A DNA stretch of 64,000 nucleotides from Centropus unirufus (GCA_013397695.1 VYZI01000002.1:3385563-3449562), one strand, 5' to 3'. Positions 51,516 through 64,000 are shown, counted from the first letter of the stretch. Numbers and translations: made by a program. The notes: generated from the sequence alone by a model not told the origin.

Positions 51516-54500
51516 CTTCCACGAAGTTTTACACTCGTACATTTCCACTGACTTCAAGTGAAATTATTACTGACATAGCTTTATTACTGAAGACGTCCAC
51601 CTCTATAGCACTTACATTCTTCCTGGTTCTCATACCTTATACCTGGTATTAAAATTATGAGGCACATAGTGATTTGTAAGTCAGCAGAGCCATTGACTTT
51701 GACAGAAATATTTGTTTATAACAATGCATTTTCTACCCATTATTTCTCCATATCATGGCCATAATTCTGTTTCTTAGTAACCAAGAACTATTTGAAACTG
51801 GGACTTACCATTACTTAAACATTAGGTAATTACTCCTAATGATCCCCTAATCAATGAGAAGAGCTAAGCTTTTCCAGCAGGTAACTCAGCCTATTTTGGG
51901 AATAAATCATTGCCCAGAATCACCTCCTTCTTTTTTCTAACTGAATAAGGAACTTAATTGAATTATCCACCTAAGTTTTAGACAGGTACCAAGTCAGGGG
52001 AGAGAAGCTAAAGTCTAAATTTCTTTTAAAACCGTTCTCTGTATTCTGTACTTCCTGGACATGACTTTGCATTCCGTTCCTTTGCAAGGAACATTCATGA
52101 CAGGTGGCTGTACCTTAATGGCAGAGCAGTGCAAACACAATAGACTTGACGGATCCTTCTGGAGGACTGAAAGCTGTTTGGGAGTAGTATACATGAAATT
52201 CTCAGCTACGCTCTGCAACTTGTAAATTTTAATTAACAAAAACAAAAGGAAGGACGGTCTAAAATATTGTGTGCAAATATGAACATACTGATATTGGAAA
52301 TCTATAAACCTTGCAATGTTCTGTGTTGACCTCTATAGTTTGAAAGAAAACTATCAATTGCATTTAGAAATCAATATTTCTGGGTTTGACTTCCTGAATC
52401 TTTTTCCTTCCTTAGTATTCAGAGCCCTGGTATTTTCGCAACACTGGGGACCAGTGTGATCTAAAGTGCCTGGCTTTAAATTTCCCATAACCCTTTGGTT
52501 TATTGTCACCTTATCTTTTCTTAGTCAGAGACAACTGATGTTCCATGCTCAGATTCTTGCTTTTGTAAAGCCCACTGAACAAAGATACCTCACAGTGAAA
52601 AACACTCACAAAAAAGAATCAAAGTCCCATTTTTTTTAATGGAAAATGAACATGCGAGATTTATATGTGGTCACAGCTCTTCCCTCTTAACATTTGACAA
52701 GGTCTGCCATCTACATGTGGAAAGAGTGCAACTAAAAAATGAATACAGGAACTATTTCCTCATTTTATTCCAGGAGATCCAACCTTTCAAATGCTTCCCT
52801 TATATTAGGTCCTCCATCTCAGGATCTGGGTGACTGAATCCTTGTTTGCATGTCAGCTGCTCCTATCTGGCAACGGTTAGTTCATTTTCAATAGTGCTGA
52901 CTGAAACTGTTTGTGATGGTTTTAGGATAAAGGAAGGTTAAAAGGGGAACCACTGCCAGCAGGAGAAGAGTTGAAGGTGTTTCAGGAAATTAATGGTTTG
53001 GCTTGGAAATTAAAGTTTTGATTTTGCTCAGGAGTATTATTACTGAATTCCTTTGGTGTAAGATCAGGCCTTACTTAAACTTTTCTCAGATGGTGGAATA
53101 CTTACCTAGCCCCAAAACACCAGAGAGAAAGACATAGCAAAGCTCCACAAAAGCTTTAGCTCTTAGATTTAAATCTCAAGCTGCATGTCTGTTCATGCTT
53201 CACGAAGTGGACCCTTGACAACAAAAATAAATATGCCTTTCCCTAGCTCCTCAGCCACAGTGAAAACTGAACTAATGTGTCAGTTTTGGGTTATTTTTAC
53301 TGATCATCCACCAATATCTAGTTCCATCAGATGAGTTTCATGTTTTACTCAATGAAAATTGTAGGTTTGAATATTGTGAAATCCCAAGTTGTGTCGTAGG
53401 AGCAGATCAAAGAATGGACCTTGGAGAAACCCATTCAGGAGACAACATTTAGCAGATTTTAACTAGTAAACTTCCAAGTAGTTTAAAGCATAAGAAAGAG
53501 GCACTTATGAAATCATGTCTGAAGTTTAAGTCAGTGATTATTAAAATTTTAACTGTAACATATATCATTCCTTAAGGCATTTCTTGAACTAAGATAGGAA
53601 TGATATTAAACTGCATTAAAGAGCAATAAAACAGTTAAGAAATTTTACAAAATTTCTTCTATAGTTTTAATCTTGTCACTCATGTATGTGATTTTAATTA
53701 CACAATTTCCATTTTCTAAAATGCTAACAGAACTAGCATGTTGTCTCCTTTCCTATGTCCTGTGACTCTGTCCATTTGAACATCATAACCTTCACTGAGA
53801 ACACCCACTCGACAAAGCTCCAAACAAATTCCTCATTCCCCTTTCTGTCAAGCCTAGGTAACAACATGAAAAAGGACCCTTCTTCCCTATGTACTTCCTG
53901 CACATAGGATCATTGCCATCCATAATGGACCAAGAAGGCTTGCCGAGAAAATCACGGGGAAAGTTTCCTTAGATGTTAACGTTAAACCAAAGAGCAACTG
54001 AACAGAGGCTTCTATAACATGAAATATTAGTAATCTTCCCAGTGAGAAGTGCCATGACTCTACTTCTTCCATTATGTTCTTACATTGCAGGAGTACAGAG
54101 GAGACTCATCGTAGTCCGTTATTTAATTCTGCTGGAGAGATGAAAACAGAGTGTTAAAAAACAGCTCCTGTTTCCTAAAAGCTATATGTATCTACTATTA
54201 TTTTATTATTATTTAATCTAGTTCTTTATTGAGAAAGAATTCTTTCAATTTTAGAGCTCATCTGTGATTATGGTTTTCTCTGTTGAGGTCTAGGTGCTAC
54301 TATAGCCGTATATAACTGAAGCAGTGGTGGTTGTTATCTCAGGGTGGTGCTTGCAGACACCAATGATCATCCTCCACTTCAGAAGGCAAGCACTAAATGT
54401 TGACGAGTTGCTGTCAACACGGCCACAGAAGTTCTAGCTACTTTTATTGTTGCACTTGTAAATTCAAACCACATTGGCAAAGGCAGAACAGACCTGCTGC

Positions 54501-57500
54501 ACCATTTGCACCTGAGAAGTGGAATGCCTAATTGAAGCCATTTAGCTTAGCTCAACCCAAAAGTCATATAGCTTTACTTGGCTACAGAGGTGATTTGCAA
54601 TGATAGGGCAGTGATCATGTCTGGTCACTGATCAACATAGCTAGGGAAATCTCCTATGCAGGACAAGGCGTATTTTTGCCTTTTTTGCCTTGTTGATGGC
54701 AGGAGATGGCAGATGGTGTTTGCTCCTGATGGTTTATTTTGGGTTTTTTGCATGGTGCTTTTTCTCATTCTGCCCAGAGATTACAATTTTGACAATCTCT
54801 GAATATACCAATGATTATGTTCTGGGAGGCTCAAGCTTTTCTGAGTAACACATGCACTACAGCTGCGGCTGAAATCTGTTTCATATTTAGTGTAACAAAT
54901 TATGCAGAGTACACCAAATAAGACCCATTTCAAATTCCAATGGGCCTTTCTGAAAACATTTCAGAGAAGTGTTTTCTTTGCTGTTTCCCTTCTGCTCTCA
55001 TTAACAAGGTGAATCACTAAAAGAAATTGTGTAACAAAACAAAATGACAGTTGGTTCAGAAAACAGCCTGACAGGCCATAGAATTCCCCCCAAAAAAAAG
55101 GCTTCATGTCTTTTACATCAGTGAGAGTTTACATAATCCAGAATGGCTTAGAAATGCACGTTCCTAGCCAACAAGGAAATCTTTCTCACCATGTAATATT
55201 TTAAACTGCCCTTCTTACCTTTTCTTTAGTGCTGAATATTTCTTTTTATTTACATGGAAAATACCACGTAACAACACCAAGATGGAATTATTCTGAGAGC
55301 TGTTTAAAAAAGAAAATAGTTCTAATAGAAGAGAAAATTAGCAATATCTTGGGAAGCAGGGAAAGGTAGAAGAAAAGACTGGAACTAAATAGATGTCCCT
55401 CCCTGGTTTAGATCAAAACTCAGCTGGTGGTTACCAAAAGTTAGAGTAATTTATTTTCCTTGAGGGACAGAGTTTTGTTGCTTGTTTGTTTGTTTTTTAA
55501 CACAACATTAATTTCATATTGTTAACCTCAGTTGTTAAAGTCATGTTGGGCCACAGAAATGCCACTTGAAAAGTCAGAATTTTGAGGCTGTTTGTTGTTT
55601 TGGTTTATTGCTTTCCTTTTTTTTCCTACAAAAAAAAAAAACAAAACACAGTTTGAGGTCTGCAGATTTTCTGTCTGATGTAATCACGTGGCTCCAAAAG
55701 AAGGGATTTACAGCAATGTATCAAATAACATGACCATGATAAAATTCACAAGAACAGGGAATACTTCTAGTTAGTGGCTGGTGATGGGATGAGGGAAAAT
55801 GAAATCTCACTAGGTCTTGTCTTTAGAAGTTATTGAGCCATCCCTGTCCTGTCTGGGGTATAAAGGTCTGCAGGAAAAAATGCAAATCTATTTGTGCATA
55901 TTGCATCATATTCATAATTATTTGTAAGTGCCTGTGGTGTAGAGATGCAGGCCTCTATGAGGTCATTTGGCTCAGCATCCCTAGCTACTACTGACTGACA
56001 TCATAATAGCGATCTTTATTGGTAAGTCTATACAGCCGTGTTAGTTTATGGCTCAAACCAGCATGCAAGAATAAATTCCCCAGCCATCTATACTGCTTCT
56101 ATAAGTTGTCTCACACTTTGGCTCAGATCTGGAGCAAGGAAGCATATTTGGCAAACGGAGAAACTCAGGGGAAGATTAAGTAATAAAGATACAACTGACT
56201 TAAACCGCAATGAATAAAAATCTCTACTTGAGCACAACTAATGCAGTGCAGGCACACCTTTTGGGACTGTTGGAGTGACTTGAACCAGCTACTGTCACGT
56301 AGAGGCCCTAGCAAGTGCTGGGACAACCTTGCAACCCAGCAACATCTTGGGGTAACAATACTACAGCATGTGGTATTCTTCTGCTTTTTTGCCCATGTCA
56401 TCAGACAAAAAGAAAGAAACAAGCAGAAAGAATCCTAGGATTTCAGCATTAGAAAAAAGAGACAAATGTTCATTCTTGATTTAATAGCATCTTTTTTCAG
56501 TTTATCGCAAGCATTGTGTTCTCCAGAATGTTTTTACTATTTCTACGTTCCAAAGTGAATGTATACTTTTTAAGTGTGCTAGTATCTTAAGCTAACTTGT
56601 TAGGTAGAAAAGGCAAAAATGTCAACAAAAAGGCATTGCTAAATCTTTTCTTCACAATAATTTCTGAAAGATGTCCAAGCCAGGGCACACCAATAAGAAA
56701 GCAATGAAATTTTTTGCTTAGCTTGTTTGAATTTATTCCCCAAAATGTAGCCTAGGTGGCATTATTTGGGGCATCATTTTCATTTCTTTGTGCTTTATGA
56801 AGCTGTTGTATCTTTTTGGCAATGAGGTATCACAAAGTTTAATAGTCTCATAATCTATTAAGGCTTCAATGATGTATTCTTTATCAAATATTGTTATTTC
56901 TTATAAGAGCTTGAGATTGAATTTCATTATTTCTTTTTTCGCTGACATATTGTCTTGGAAACTTAGATGTATGGTCAGTTTGCTAGATATTATCTTTACA
57001 CATTATCTCAGAATAACTGCTTTCAAAGCTGTTTTTTTAATTACATTCTGGATGAATCCCTAGCAAATTTAAGGCTAAAGTATACTCGTGTTACTGGATA
57101 GACAGTCACATTTTCATGGTAAATATGTGTTTTGCTTGTATATCTAGCCTTTCAGTCTCCGATACAATGTAGTAGCATCACTGTGTATTTGTTGGTAAGT
57201 GCTGACAGCACGGTTGATGCTGTACTAAACCTTGACATTGAGGCAGAACTGTGCTGAAGTATTGTCCAGCGTCACCATTTGCCTCTAGTCAGACCACCAC
57301 ATGTCTTGCTCTGTCTTTGGGTAAATTCTTCCACTATCTTGTTCACAGCCACTGGATTAGGGTCGCCCAGTTAGAGCAGGGTTGCTCTCCCTGCCAAACC
57401 ATGCTAATGGGAAGAGTCCATGACAAACCATAGTGACCATTTTACTGAAACTTCAATATCCTCCCCCACTTTTCTCGTCATCTACTGGTTTTGTTATGCT

Positions 57501-60500
57501 TTCCCATAAAGAAAATAAAACTAAACAAATAAACAGCTTGTCTGGCAGGACTTACTCTTTACCAAGCAATTGTGGTTGATGGCTCAGTTATCCTCTGAGG
57601 GGGTAATTTTCAAAAGCATTCAGCACTAACCTAATGCCAGTTGTCTCAAAGCTGATGTTAGTTTTACCATTGGCTTTGCTGTTTGCAAAGTTAGGCTGAT
57701 GTTGGTACTTTTAGTGCCACATTAATTTGTTCCTATGTATGTTTTCTTTATTATTTTTAAGGAATAATTTAAAAATTCATGATACTTCCATTTTCGGTGG
57801 GTTTTTTCTTATTAATGTGTGATCAAAGAAATCAAATTTCATAGAGTAATGTTGGAAAAATTACCACAAATTCCTGTCCTTTGCTGATTTAGAAAGAACA
57901 CCTTTTCCTCATGTGTTTGCAATAGCTAGGTATTGTCTTCTGAATCTCCATAGGAAGAGAACTCTGTTTCCTCATCTGAAAGCTTTAAATGTACTTCTGT
58001 CAGATTACTCTGACTTCTCCTTGTTTTACCTTCTTCTCCTTACCACTGCCCATGTTCATCCCTATCCCACATTGTCCTCAGGTATTTCTCATGTTAAAAT
58101 TTTTCATTTGCATGGAGAATGTAATTTGTTGCAGCTAACAGTGGCTCAGATCTTCCCCACACTCTTCAGTTCAGATTTGGTTATATTTGTAATCGCTTTA
58201 GCTTTGACTGTGGCAGTGTCTCTGGATACTTTGATCCACTGGTGGAAACTAATATACAAGCGGTGCATAGCATTTACTGGGGATCTACAGAGTACTCAGT
58301 TCTCAGGTGCCTTCCATTTTTACAGCTACTGCTTTTATATTCAGCTTTATATATGTTCCACTTGTATTGTCAGATTACTACTGTGAACATGTTTTTAGTT
58401 ATGATACTAAGGAAGAAGGGTCTTTCTGTTGATTTCCTTCTTGCAGTTGAACTGAGATTTCACTTCACAATCCACCCATCCACCTTCTATTATGCCTCCA
58501 AATCCATAATCACTGTCAGATGCTGTATCATTCCTCTTGATCATTTCACATATTCCTCAAACATACATACAGACATTGAGGTAAACTCATGTATTCTTAC
58601 TATTCTTCTCCCATTTCAGAAAACCCTATCTTCCACTTCACCCTGAAACTGATGGCATCTGAGTTACAAGACCTCTATTCAGCTGCTGTTGTTTGAAGTG
58701 TATTCAATAGCATCTTCATGTTTATCAGCGATCCTTCTGCTACAATGAAAATTGTTTCACCCCAACAGTCCATTGCCCCATTGAGACATACTGAGAATCA
58801 AAAACCTGCCTCTTTCTAATGCCATGATGAAAAGCATACCTCTGTATGTGTTTCTTCCATTTAGCGATGGTTTGTTTCTTTATTTCCTCCAAACCAGTGC
58901 CAAAAAATATTCTTAGGGAGAATAAAATTTTGTAGCATCGACTGATTAATTTCACTCAACTGCAACTGACATTTCTGCAAGGACAGACTATGGATGGCAA
59001 AATCTAACAGTTCTCTGATGAAAAAGTTGAAGGTAACAGAACTGCACAATATTTCTAGTTATTAAAACGAGGCAGATGAGTGGAGGCTATTTGAAATTAT
59101 GACATGTGAAATTACCTGTACTTCAAAATTGTGTATAGTAGGCATCTCTAAATAAAACTAAAAGATCAGAGGCAACATGCTAATTAAGTTGTCTAGTGTG
59201 CTGAAATCCCCGCTTATTGTCTAAAGGTGAACATAGGAAAATCCATGTAGTTCAAGAGTGGCTTTTTGAACACAAGTCCACCTGGTGATTTGATAAAATA
59301 TTTAGTTTCTCAAGGCAATCTGAGTGTATACTCCCTAGGCGCCACTGTTTATAGCTTAAATATGACTTGCATGTGGATTCAGCATTACAAATAGGAAACA
59401 GCAGCCTTTGGACTTGTACTCTAATGTAGTCCTTTCATCACCCGGTTACCCTTAAGCATCTCCTTTCCTATTGTAATTTGGGCTAAATGCAAAGCATTAG
59501 TCCCATCAATAAAAAGTAATGGTACTACTAGAAAAAGAGAGTCATATTTAAAATAAGGGGGATATGTAGCTTGCCTTTCCTTGTGTTCAGGAAGTTAACT
59601 GGATACTGGCCTGCGGCCATCCACTGCTGGACATAGAACTTAGTTAATAACATAGTTATGAAGGATGAGCCTCCACCTGCAGGAGTTTAGCAGGGAATTC
59701 ATCAAACTAGTGTTTACATTGACATAAGGCAGTGAAAATCAAAAAATAGCTTCATTTTTCCATTAACGGTTTTACTGAAATTAATATTACAGTCCTGGTG
59801 AACATAAAAAAACACAATTCAAGAAATAAGCAATGTAGGGGTAGCACCAGGAATTTTTACAGGTTTTTTTGTCACTGTGAGAAAAATGTAACATTAAACA
59901 TCTGTCATGTTTTAGGTTAGATGATGTGATAGCTCCACTTTATTTTTAGTGCTGATGCTTCAGTTAACATACTTAAGTCGGCACCAAGAGATCATGATAA
60001 AAACCATACAGAAATGATTTAAATGCCATATTTCAGTAAACCAAGGCAAAATTCACATTTTCAGCTGTGGTTAAGCAAGGCAATTATTGTAAAGAGAACT
60101 TCTTTTAACTTCCACTAGCTGAAGATTTGACAACATCTCTTCTGTCAGTACTAAGAATTCTGAAATAGCACAGATTTGTGCAAATTCCCCATGCCATCAA
60201 AGATGCAATTTGCACAAAAAGAGAATTGGCACTTTAAACATGAGAGAAAAATCTAGACAAGCTGAAACTACATAATTCAAAGTGCTAGCTTGTTCAGGAA
60301 AGCAGCACTGAATTCTTGCATCTTAACTCCAGAGAAAAAGTTCTTTCATGGAACCTCTAATGAAGTCAAGCAGAAGGCTAAAAAATTCTATGCAATAGTT
60401 TTTTAATTGTTACACGTATTCACTACAGCAGAGAAATTGCTGAATTGTGGGCCAGTTCTTGCCTCAACAGGCCAACAGTTTGGGACCCTGGAAGTCAGCC

Positions 60501-61191
60501 TAATCTTAAGCTTTGGCATAGCTGCACTTTGGCAAAGGTAGGTGCAAGAACCATGGTGGATAAAACTAAACTATCAGTCTTTCAGATAGTAAACTCTTTC
60601 GTGGCTGAGACAATGTCCTCTGTGTAGCATGCAGCTCCAAGCACAGCAAGGGATGTTAACAAATGGTTTCTCATCCTCACTTTCCAGGAAAAGGTTTGCC
60701 TCAGCCCCACTATTGACTTACCCTGTTTCTCCCCAGCAGCCTGACAGATTCTACTTCCGATAGCCTCTTTGTTTCACAAAGGACACATGCTTTTGTTTGC
60801 TTCATGCTTCTTATCCCTGCACAATGATTCTTCTTTCTTCAGATCTCTCTCCAAAGCCCTCAGCTCCCAGTTAGGCACAGAGTGCTAAGCACTTCACTCT
60901 TTGTTCCAGTCTTTCTATTTTAGTTTGCTGTAAATGGGCAAGTTTCATCTGTAACAGTAAGCATATTTGTGACCTTTCAGTCTTGCAATAATTCTTGTCA
61001 TCTTGTCTGTTTCCCAAACACTTCCACCTTTTTTTAATAGTTACTGTTTTACTTAATTGGCCTATGGCCTTTTTTTAAACTGCCTGTTAAGTTCTGTAGA
61101 CACCTGGGGCACTGGATACATAAATAATAATTAGTAAAAAACAATGCAATGGAAGCTCCCATTAAATTGTTTCATGGTAATTTTCACCTAG

Positions 61192-61340
61192 TGAACTTGC
61201 ATCCGGCAACAGGAAAATCGGATACCTTGTAAGGAATATTGAAGCAGGTTTTGAGGTAATTAATGAAAGATACACCGTTAAGAAATCTGGAGGACTTGGA
61301 AAATGCCAGCTAGAGGTCTTTGATGAATGGACATATGTAG
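61192..61340 (+). CDS. internal coding exon of an unrecognised gene (partial CDS)
   Basis: A 149-bp exon. The acceptor is a T-rich tract ending TTTTCACCTAG before 61192, and the donor is TGTAG|GTAATT after 61340. One base completes a codon begun in the previous exon. Forty-nine full codons then run without a stop, and the last G is the first base of a codon split with the next exon. The peptide is mixed and charged, starting E-L-A-S-G-N-R-K-I-G-Y-L and ending V-F-D-E-W-T-Y-V, with one Cys and no membrane segment or signal. Unspliced, the frame would end two codons later. Codon use and amino-acid mix stand out from the AT-rich surroundings. The next exon is at 63574 after a 2.2 kb intron and fits in phase. 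I do not recognise the family, so no function is proposed. A pseudogene or chance frame is possible but less likely. Confidence 0.7.
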
Positions 61341-63573
61341 GTAATTGAAAATGAGAAAGCTTTTGCTAGATTATAAATGCTTGTGGAAGATAAGAGATGA
61401 ATACTTTCAATCCGTTCCATATAATAGGTGAGAGGGAAAACCTACTATTCCATAAATCTATCTGAAACTCTCACAGCACGGTTTTAGCAACAACATACCA
61501 AGAAGCTCCTAAGCGCATATATCTCTGATGTCCAGAAAGTTGTTCAGTGACAAATGTCAAAAGGATTATTCACTACTCCAGACATTCCGAATCAGCTTTT
61601 AACTGTTCATACTTTGAGGGAAGTGTAATGTAGTTCTGAATTTAATTCCAATAATTCTGTTACCATTGTGTTTCTTTTACTATTAACATCTCTGTGATGT
61701 ATAAGATACTAATTGTCCTAACTTTCGACATGGAAAATAACAACTCAGAGTCACCTCTAGATGGACTTACGCATCATGTTGCCATGTAATGCTGTACCTA
61801 ACCTTTGCTACCTATGGCAACCCACAGATATAAGTGTTTCAAACTTGTTTACATTCTATTGGGAGATCTGGGAGGCCAAATACATGGTCTGGTTTGAATA
61901 TTCATTCAGAGACAGGAAATCGTGCTGAGTTGCCTACCGTCTAGAAAGAAACTGTTATCGCAGTGAATACCTCCTTAGATGGTTACACAGAGCCTTAAAA
62001 CAGGGATCAGGTGGCTGAATCTGAGTCTTCTGTTTCTGTTGCTAATACTGTTCCTATATTTGGCATAATTAAAATACCATTGAGCCGGAAAAAGATGAGA
62101 AGAAACAAAGAATGCACATATGAAGAAAAAGACACAAAAACCTTTTAGGTAAGAGATGTACTGTGGAAGGTATGCATTCACATAATCTTAGAACTAATGC
62201 TAAATCTAAAAAAAATCATCTTCAGGAACTATTTGCACAATTGAAACATTGGATTCTGTCTCCTTAACTGAGTACTATAACTCAGAAGGTCATCTAATTA
62301 TAATCTAACTTTCTTCTGCTCATTATTAATAACAATCAGCAATTCTAAAATTTGAAAGTCATTTGAAATTCATGTCAGTCTAAAATCTTACACTTCAAGT
62401 ACTCAAGTAGCAGAAAGCAAAGGATCTGATTGTTTCATAAAGAAAAGGAAATCAAATTTAACACACTCATTGTCACCATTGAGCTTTGAGCTGCAGTTCC
62501 TGCTGAATGCTGTAGGTTTCAGGGATTATATCATTACAAGAGTCAGCACAGAATCAATGAGCTAAGTTTTCCTGAAGCTGTGTTAGCTCCATAGAGAGCC
62601 TGTTCAGGAATATGTGTATTTCTCTTCCAGAGGTGAAAGACCTGACAAAGCAAAACAGCACAGAGACATTTCAGTATCTTTGGAGAACTAGGTGGAATTC
62701 AGCTAGTATGCTTGGGTTTTGCCAGAAATGGAAGAGGAGGTCACAGTGTGAGGACTCAAAAGACACCAGCAGCCTGGTGCAACACAAACAGGAGTGAAGA
62801 GTCAGCGCATGAACACAAAGTCACAAGAATATGAGAGTATGGGAGGAGGAATCCAGGGGCAGGGTTGCCTAAACTCCAATACAACCAACTTTATTGAATG
62901 AGTTTCAGTTTCGCAAAATATCAGAAACTAATGAATTAGACAAAAATTAGAGAAACCCATCCTCTCCCACCATCTGTTTCAGTTTGACTTATGCATCAAG
63001 TCCTGCAAACAGGATGGATGCTCCAGCTGAAGAATTATGCCACACTTGGGCAGTCCTGTGTATGAACAGCAGCGTGATATCTAGTGAGCTTTAACTTCCA
63101 TTTTTTTCAATTTATGTGAAGTATTTTAGTTGATTTATACTAGACAAATTCTTCTTGCAGCACATAAAACTTTACCAACAAGTGAAAGGCCATCCACAAT
63201 CAAAAAAGGGCACAATTACTAAGTGTTCTAGAAACACACCTGTAAAAGACTTTGCTAGACATCAGGGGCATCTTTCATGAACCCTTACAAATCTAAATTT
63301 ACTCAGTGTATGCTTTTTCAGAATATGGCTTGGAGATTAATAAATATGTGTACAAGTGTATAAGCAGCATATGTGAGTGTATCTCTGTGTGTATGTGTGT
63401 GCCTGTATAACATACTTGCACTTAGAAATTCAAAGGGGTTGCAATGGCTGCACAAGAAATGCTTTAATTTTAACTATGATAACCCTGCAAGGATAAATAG
63501 TGGTCCATAAAGATAACCTCTAAACATGTTTTTTCTAATTGTTCTTTTTTTGGTTTTGTCTCCTGCTTGTTAG
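61341..63573 (+). other. putative intron between the two coding exons
   Basis: 2,233 bp from GTAATT to a T-rich tract ending CTTGTTAG. The sequence is mostly AT-rich. It holds an exon-like block at 62631-62747 (see findings), a short TG-rich patch at 63362-63404, and a 24-codon open patch at 61355-61428 that cannot be joined by a normal-length intron. Confidence 0.6.
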
Positions 63574-63684
63574 TGAGAAAAATGGTGAGAAGGGAGGCAA
63601 TAGACATCAGTGATCCCATAAAACGTGTTCAACTTATTAATAAGATTTTAGAAAAAGATGAAACCCAGCAGCCTGTAGGCATGA
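63574..63684 (+). CDS. internal coding exon of the same unrecognised gene (partial CDS)
   Basis: A 111-bp exon (37 codons in length, phase 1 at both ends). The acceptor is a strong pyrimidine tract ending TCCTGCTTGTTAG, and the donor is ATGA|GTAAGT, near consensus. The opening TG joins the last G of the exon at 61192-61340 to give a valine codon. The peptide reads R-K-M-V-R-R-E-A-I-D-I-S-D-P-I-K-R, then V-Q-L-I-N-K-I-L-E-K-D-E and T-Q-Q-P-V-G-M. It is strongly charged, rich in Lys, Arg, Glu and Ile, and probably helical in its middle part, with no membrane segment. Because both boundaries are in phase 1, the exon could be skipped without shifting the frame. If not spliced, the frame continues 19 codons to a TGA at 63741-63743. 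The gene runs beyond the right edge or ends there. The family is not recognised. Confidence 0.75.
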
Positions 63685-64000
63685 GTAAGTTCTACAACAG
63701 CCTGGTTACCAATCATTCTAAGAGCCAGCTAACAGCTGTCTGACCATTGGATATGGCTATTTGCATGGCTAACAATTGGATGTCTATCTACTATGTGAAT
63801 GGCTTGCAACAAGCTGTTTGTTTGGAGACTATTCATAATGGCACAGTCAAAAGTCTGCTGAAAGGCATACTCGTTTCCATTTCTGTTCTTTACCCTTCTA
63901 AAATTGGCAATTTATTACATCAAAAAATAGCAGTCAACCCAGAAAAGGACAAAATTGACACAGTTCCCTTTTGATCTCTTAGTTTTGAATAGGCACCCAC
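63685..64000 (+). other. start of the following intron (or alternative 3' coding end plus UTR)
   Basis: It begins with GTAAGT. No further exon is seen before the window ends. An open frame at 63747-63974 (75 codons) has no acceptor in a suitable place and no recognised domain. Confidence 0.5.

Larger units (their letters stand above)
48603..61191. other. noncoding AT-rich DNA upstream of the recognised exons
   Basis: The sequence is mostly intron-like and may be intron or 5' flank of the gene at the right edge. It contains the longest open frame of the window (57913-58386, plus, 157 codons, hydrophobic and T-rich, overlapped by another of 134 codons). Neither has a recognisable domain or suitable splice sites. 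A stop-poor block at 51240-51505 and an exon-like block at 60471-60537 are described as findings. Confidence 0.5.

Noticed and set aside
57913..58646. Longest open frames of the window (157 and 134 codons, plus, overlapping)
   Set aside because: They overlap in different frames and are hydrophobic, as T-rich DNA tends to be. They have no recognised domain, no signal peptide of proper form and no splice context. Their length is within chance for 64 kb of six frames.
61355..61428. 24-codon open patch just after the exon at 61192-61340 as a further exon
   Set aside because: The gap would be too short for an intron and the frame differs. It is most likely chance.
1..64000. CRISPR arrays, bacterial operons, rRNA/tRNA genes, or an intact endogenous retrovirus
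   Set aside because: No regularly spaced repeats, ribosome-binding-site/operon structure, RNA-gene motifs, LTR pairs or gag/pol/env-like frames were seen.

Overview
The window looks like bird nuclear DNA. The case rests on five 5'-truncated CR1 (chicken repeat 1) LINE copies that carry the CR1 reverse-transcriptase reading frame and the short ATTCTATG-type 3' repeats. The background is AT-rich, CpG-poor and intron-like, and older eroded repeats of MIR/CORE-SINE type are also present. Another sauropsid cannot be excluded, because CR1 is common to them. There are no operons, CRISPR arrays, rRNA or tRNA genes, and no intact virus-like element is seen.

Layout. Positions 1-2.9 kb are plain noncoding DNA. 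A 1.16 kb minus-strand CR1 lies at 2.9-4.05 kb, with an ATCC microsatellite that has grown inside its reverse-transcriptase frame. From 4.1 to 12.5 kb the DNA is noncoding, with a 24-bp near-perfect inverted repeat followed by an RFX X-box-like site near 6.5-6.7 kb. At 12.5-14.2 kb two CR1 copies lie in opposite orientation, one minus and one plus, and the plus copy keeps about 270 codons of readable frame. A further minus-strand CR1 is at 18.1-18.9 kb and another at 48.0-48.6 kb. The 28.15-30.4 kb stretch stands out as richer in GC and CpG, poor in stops and dense in transcription-factor-like words. It looks like conserved noncoding elements or undetected exons. The rest up to 61 kb is mostly featureless AT-rich sequence with scattered old repeats and simple-sequence tracts.

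The only convincing protein-coding sequence is at the right edge on the plus strand. Two exon-like blocks (61192-61340 and 63574-63684) each have an open frame of 37-49 codons between good splice sites. Their phases join exactly: the first ends with one base of a codon and the second starts with the other two. They are read as consecutive internal coding exons of one gene that continues beyond 64 kb. I do not recognise the protein. How much of the upstream sequence is intron of this gene and how much is intergenic cannot be decided from the window. Several weaker single-exon candidates are given as findings, not as genes.
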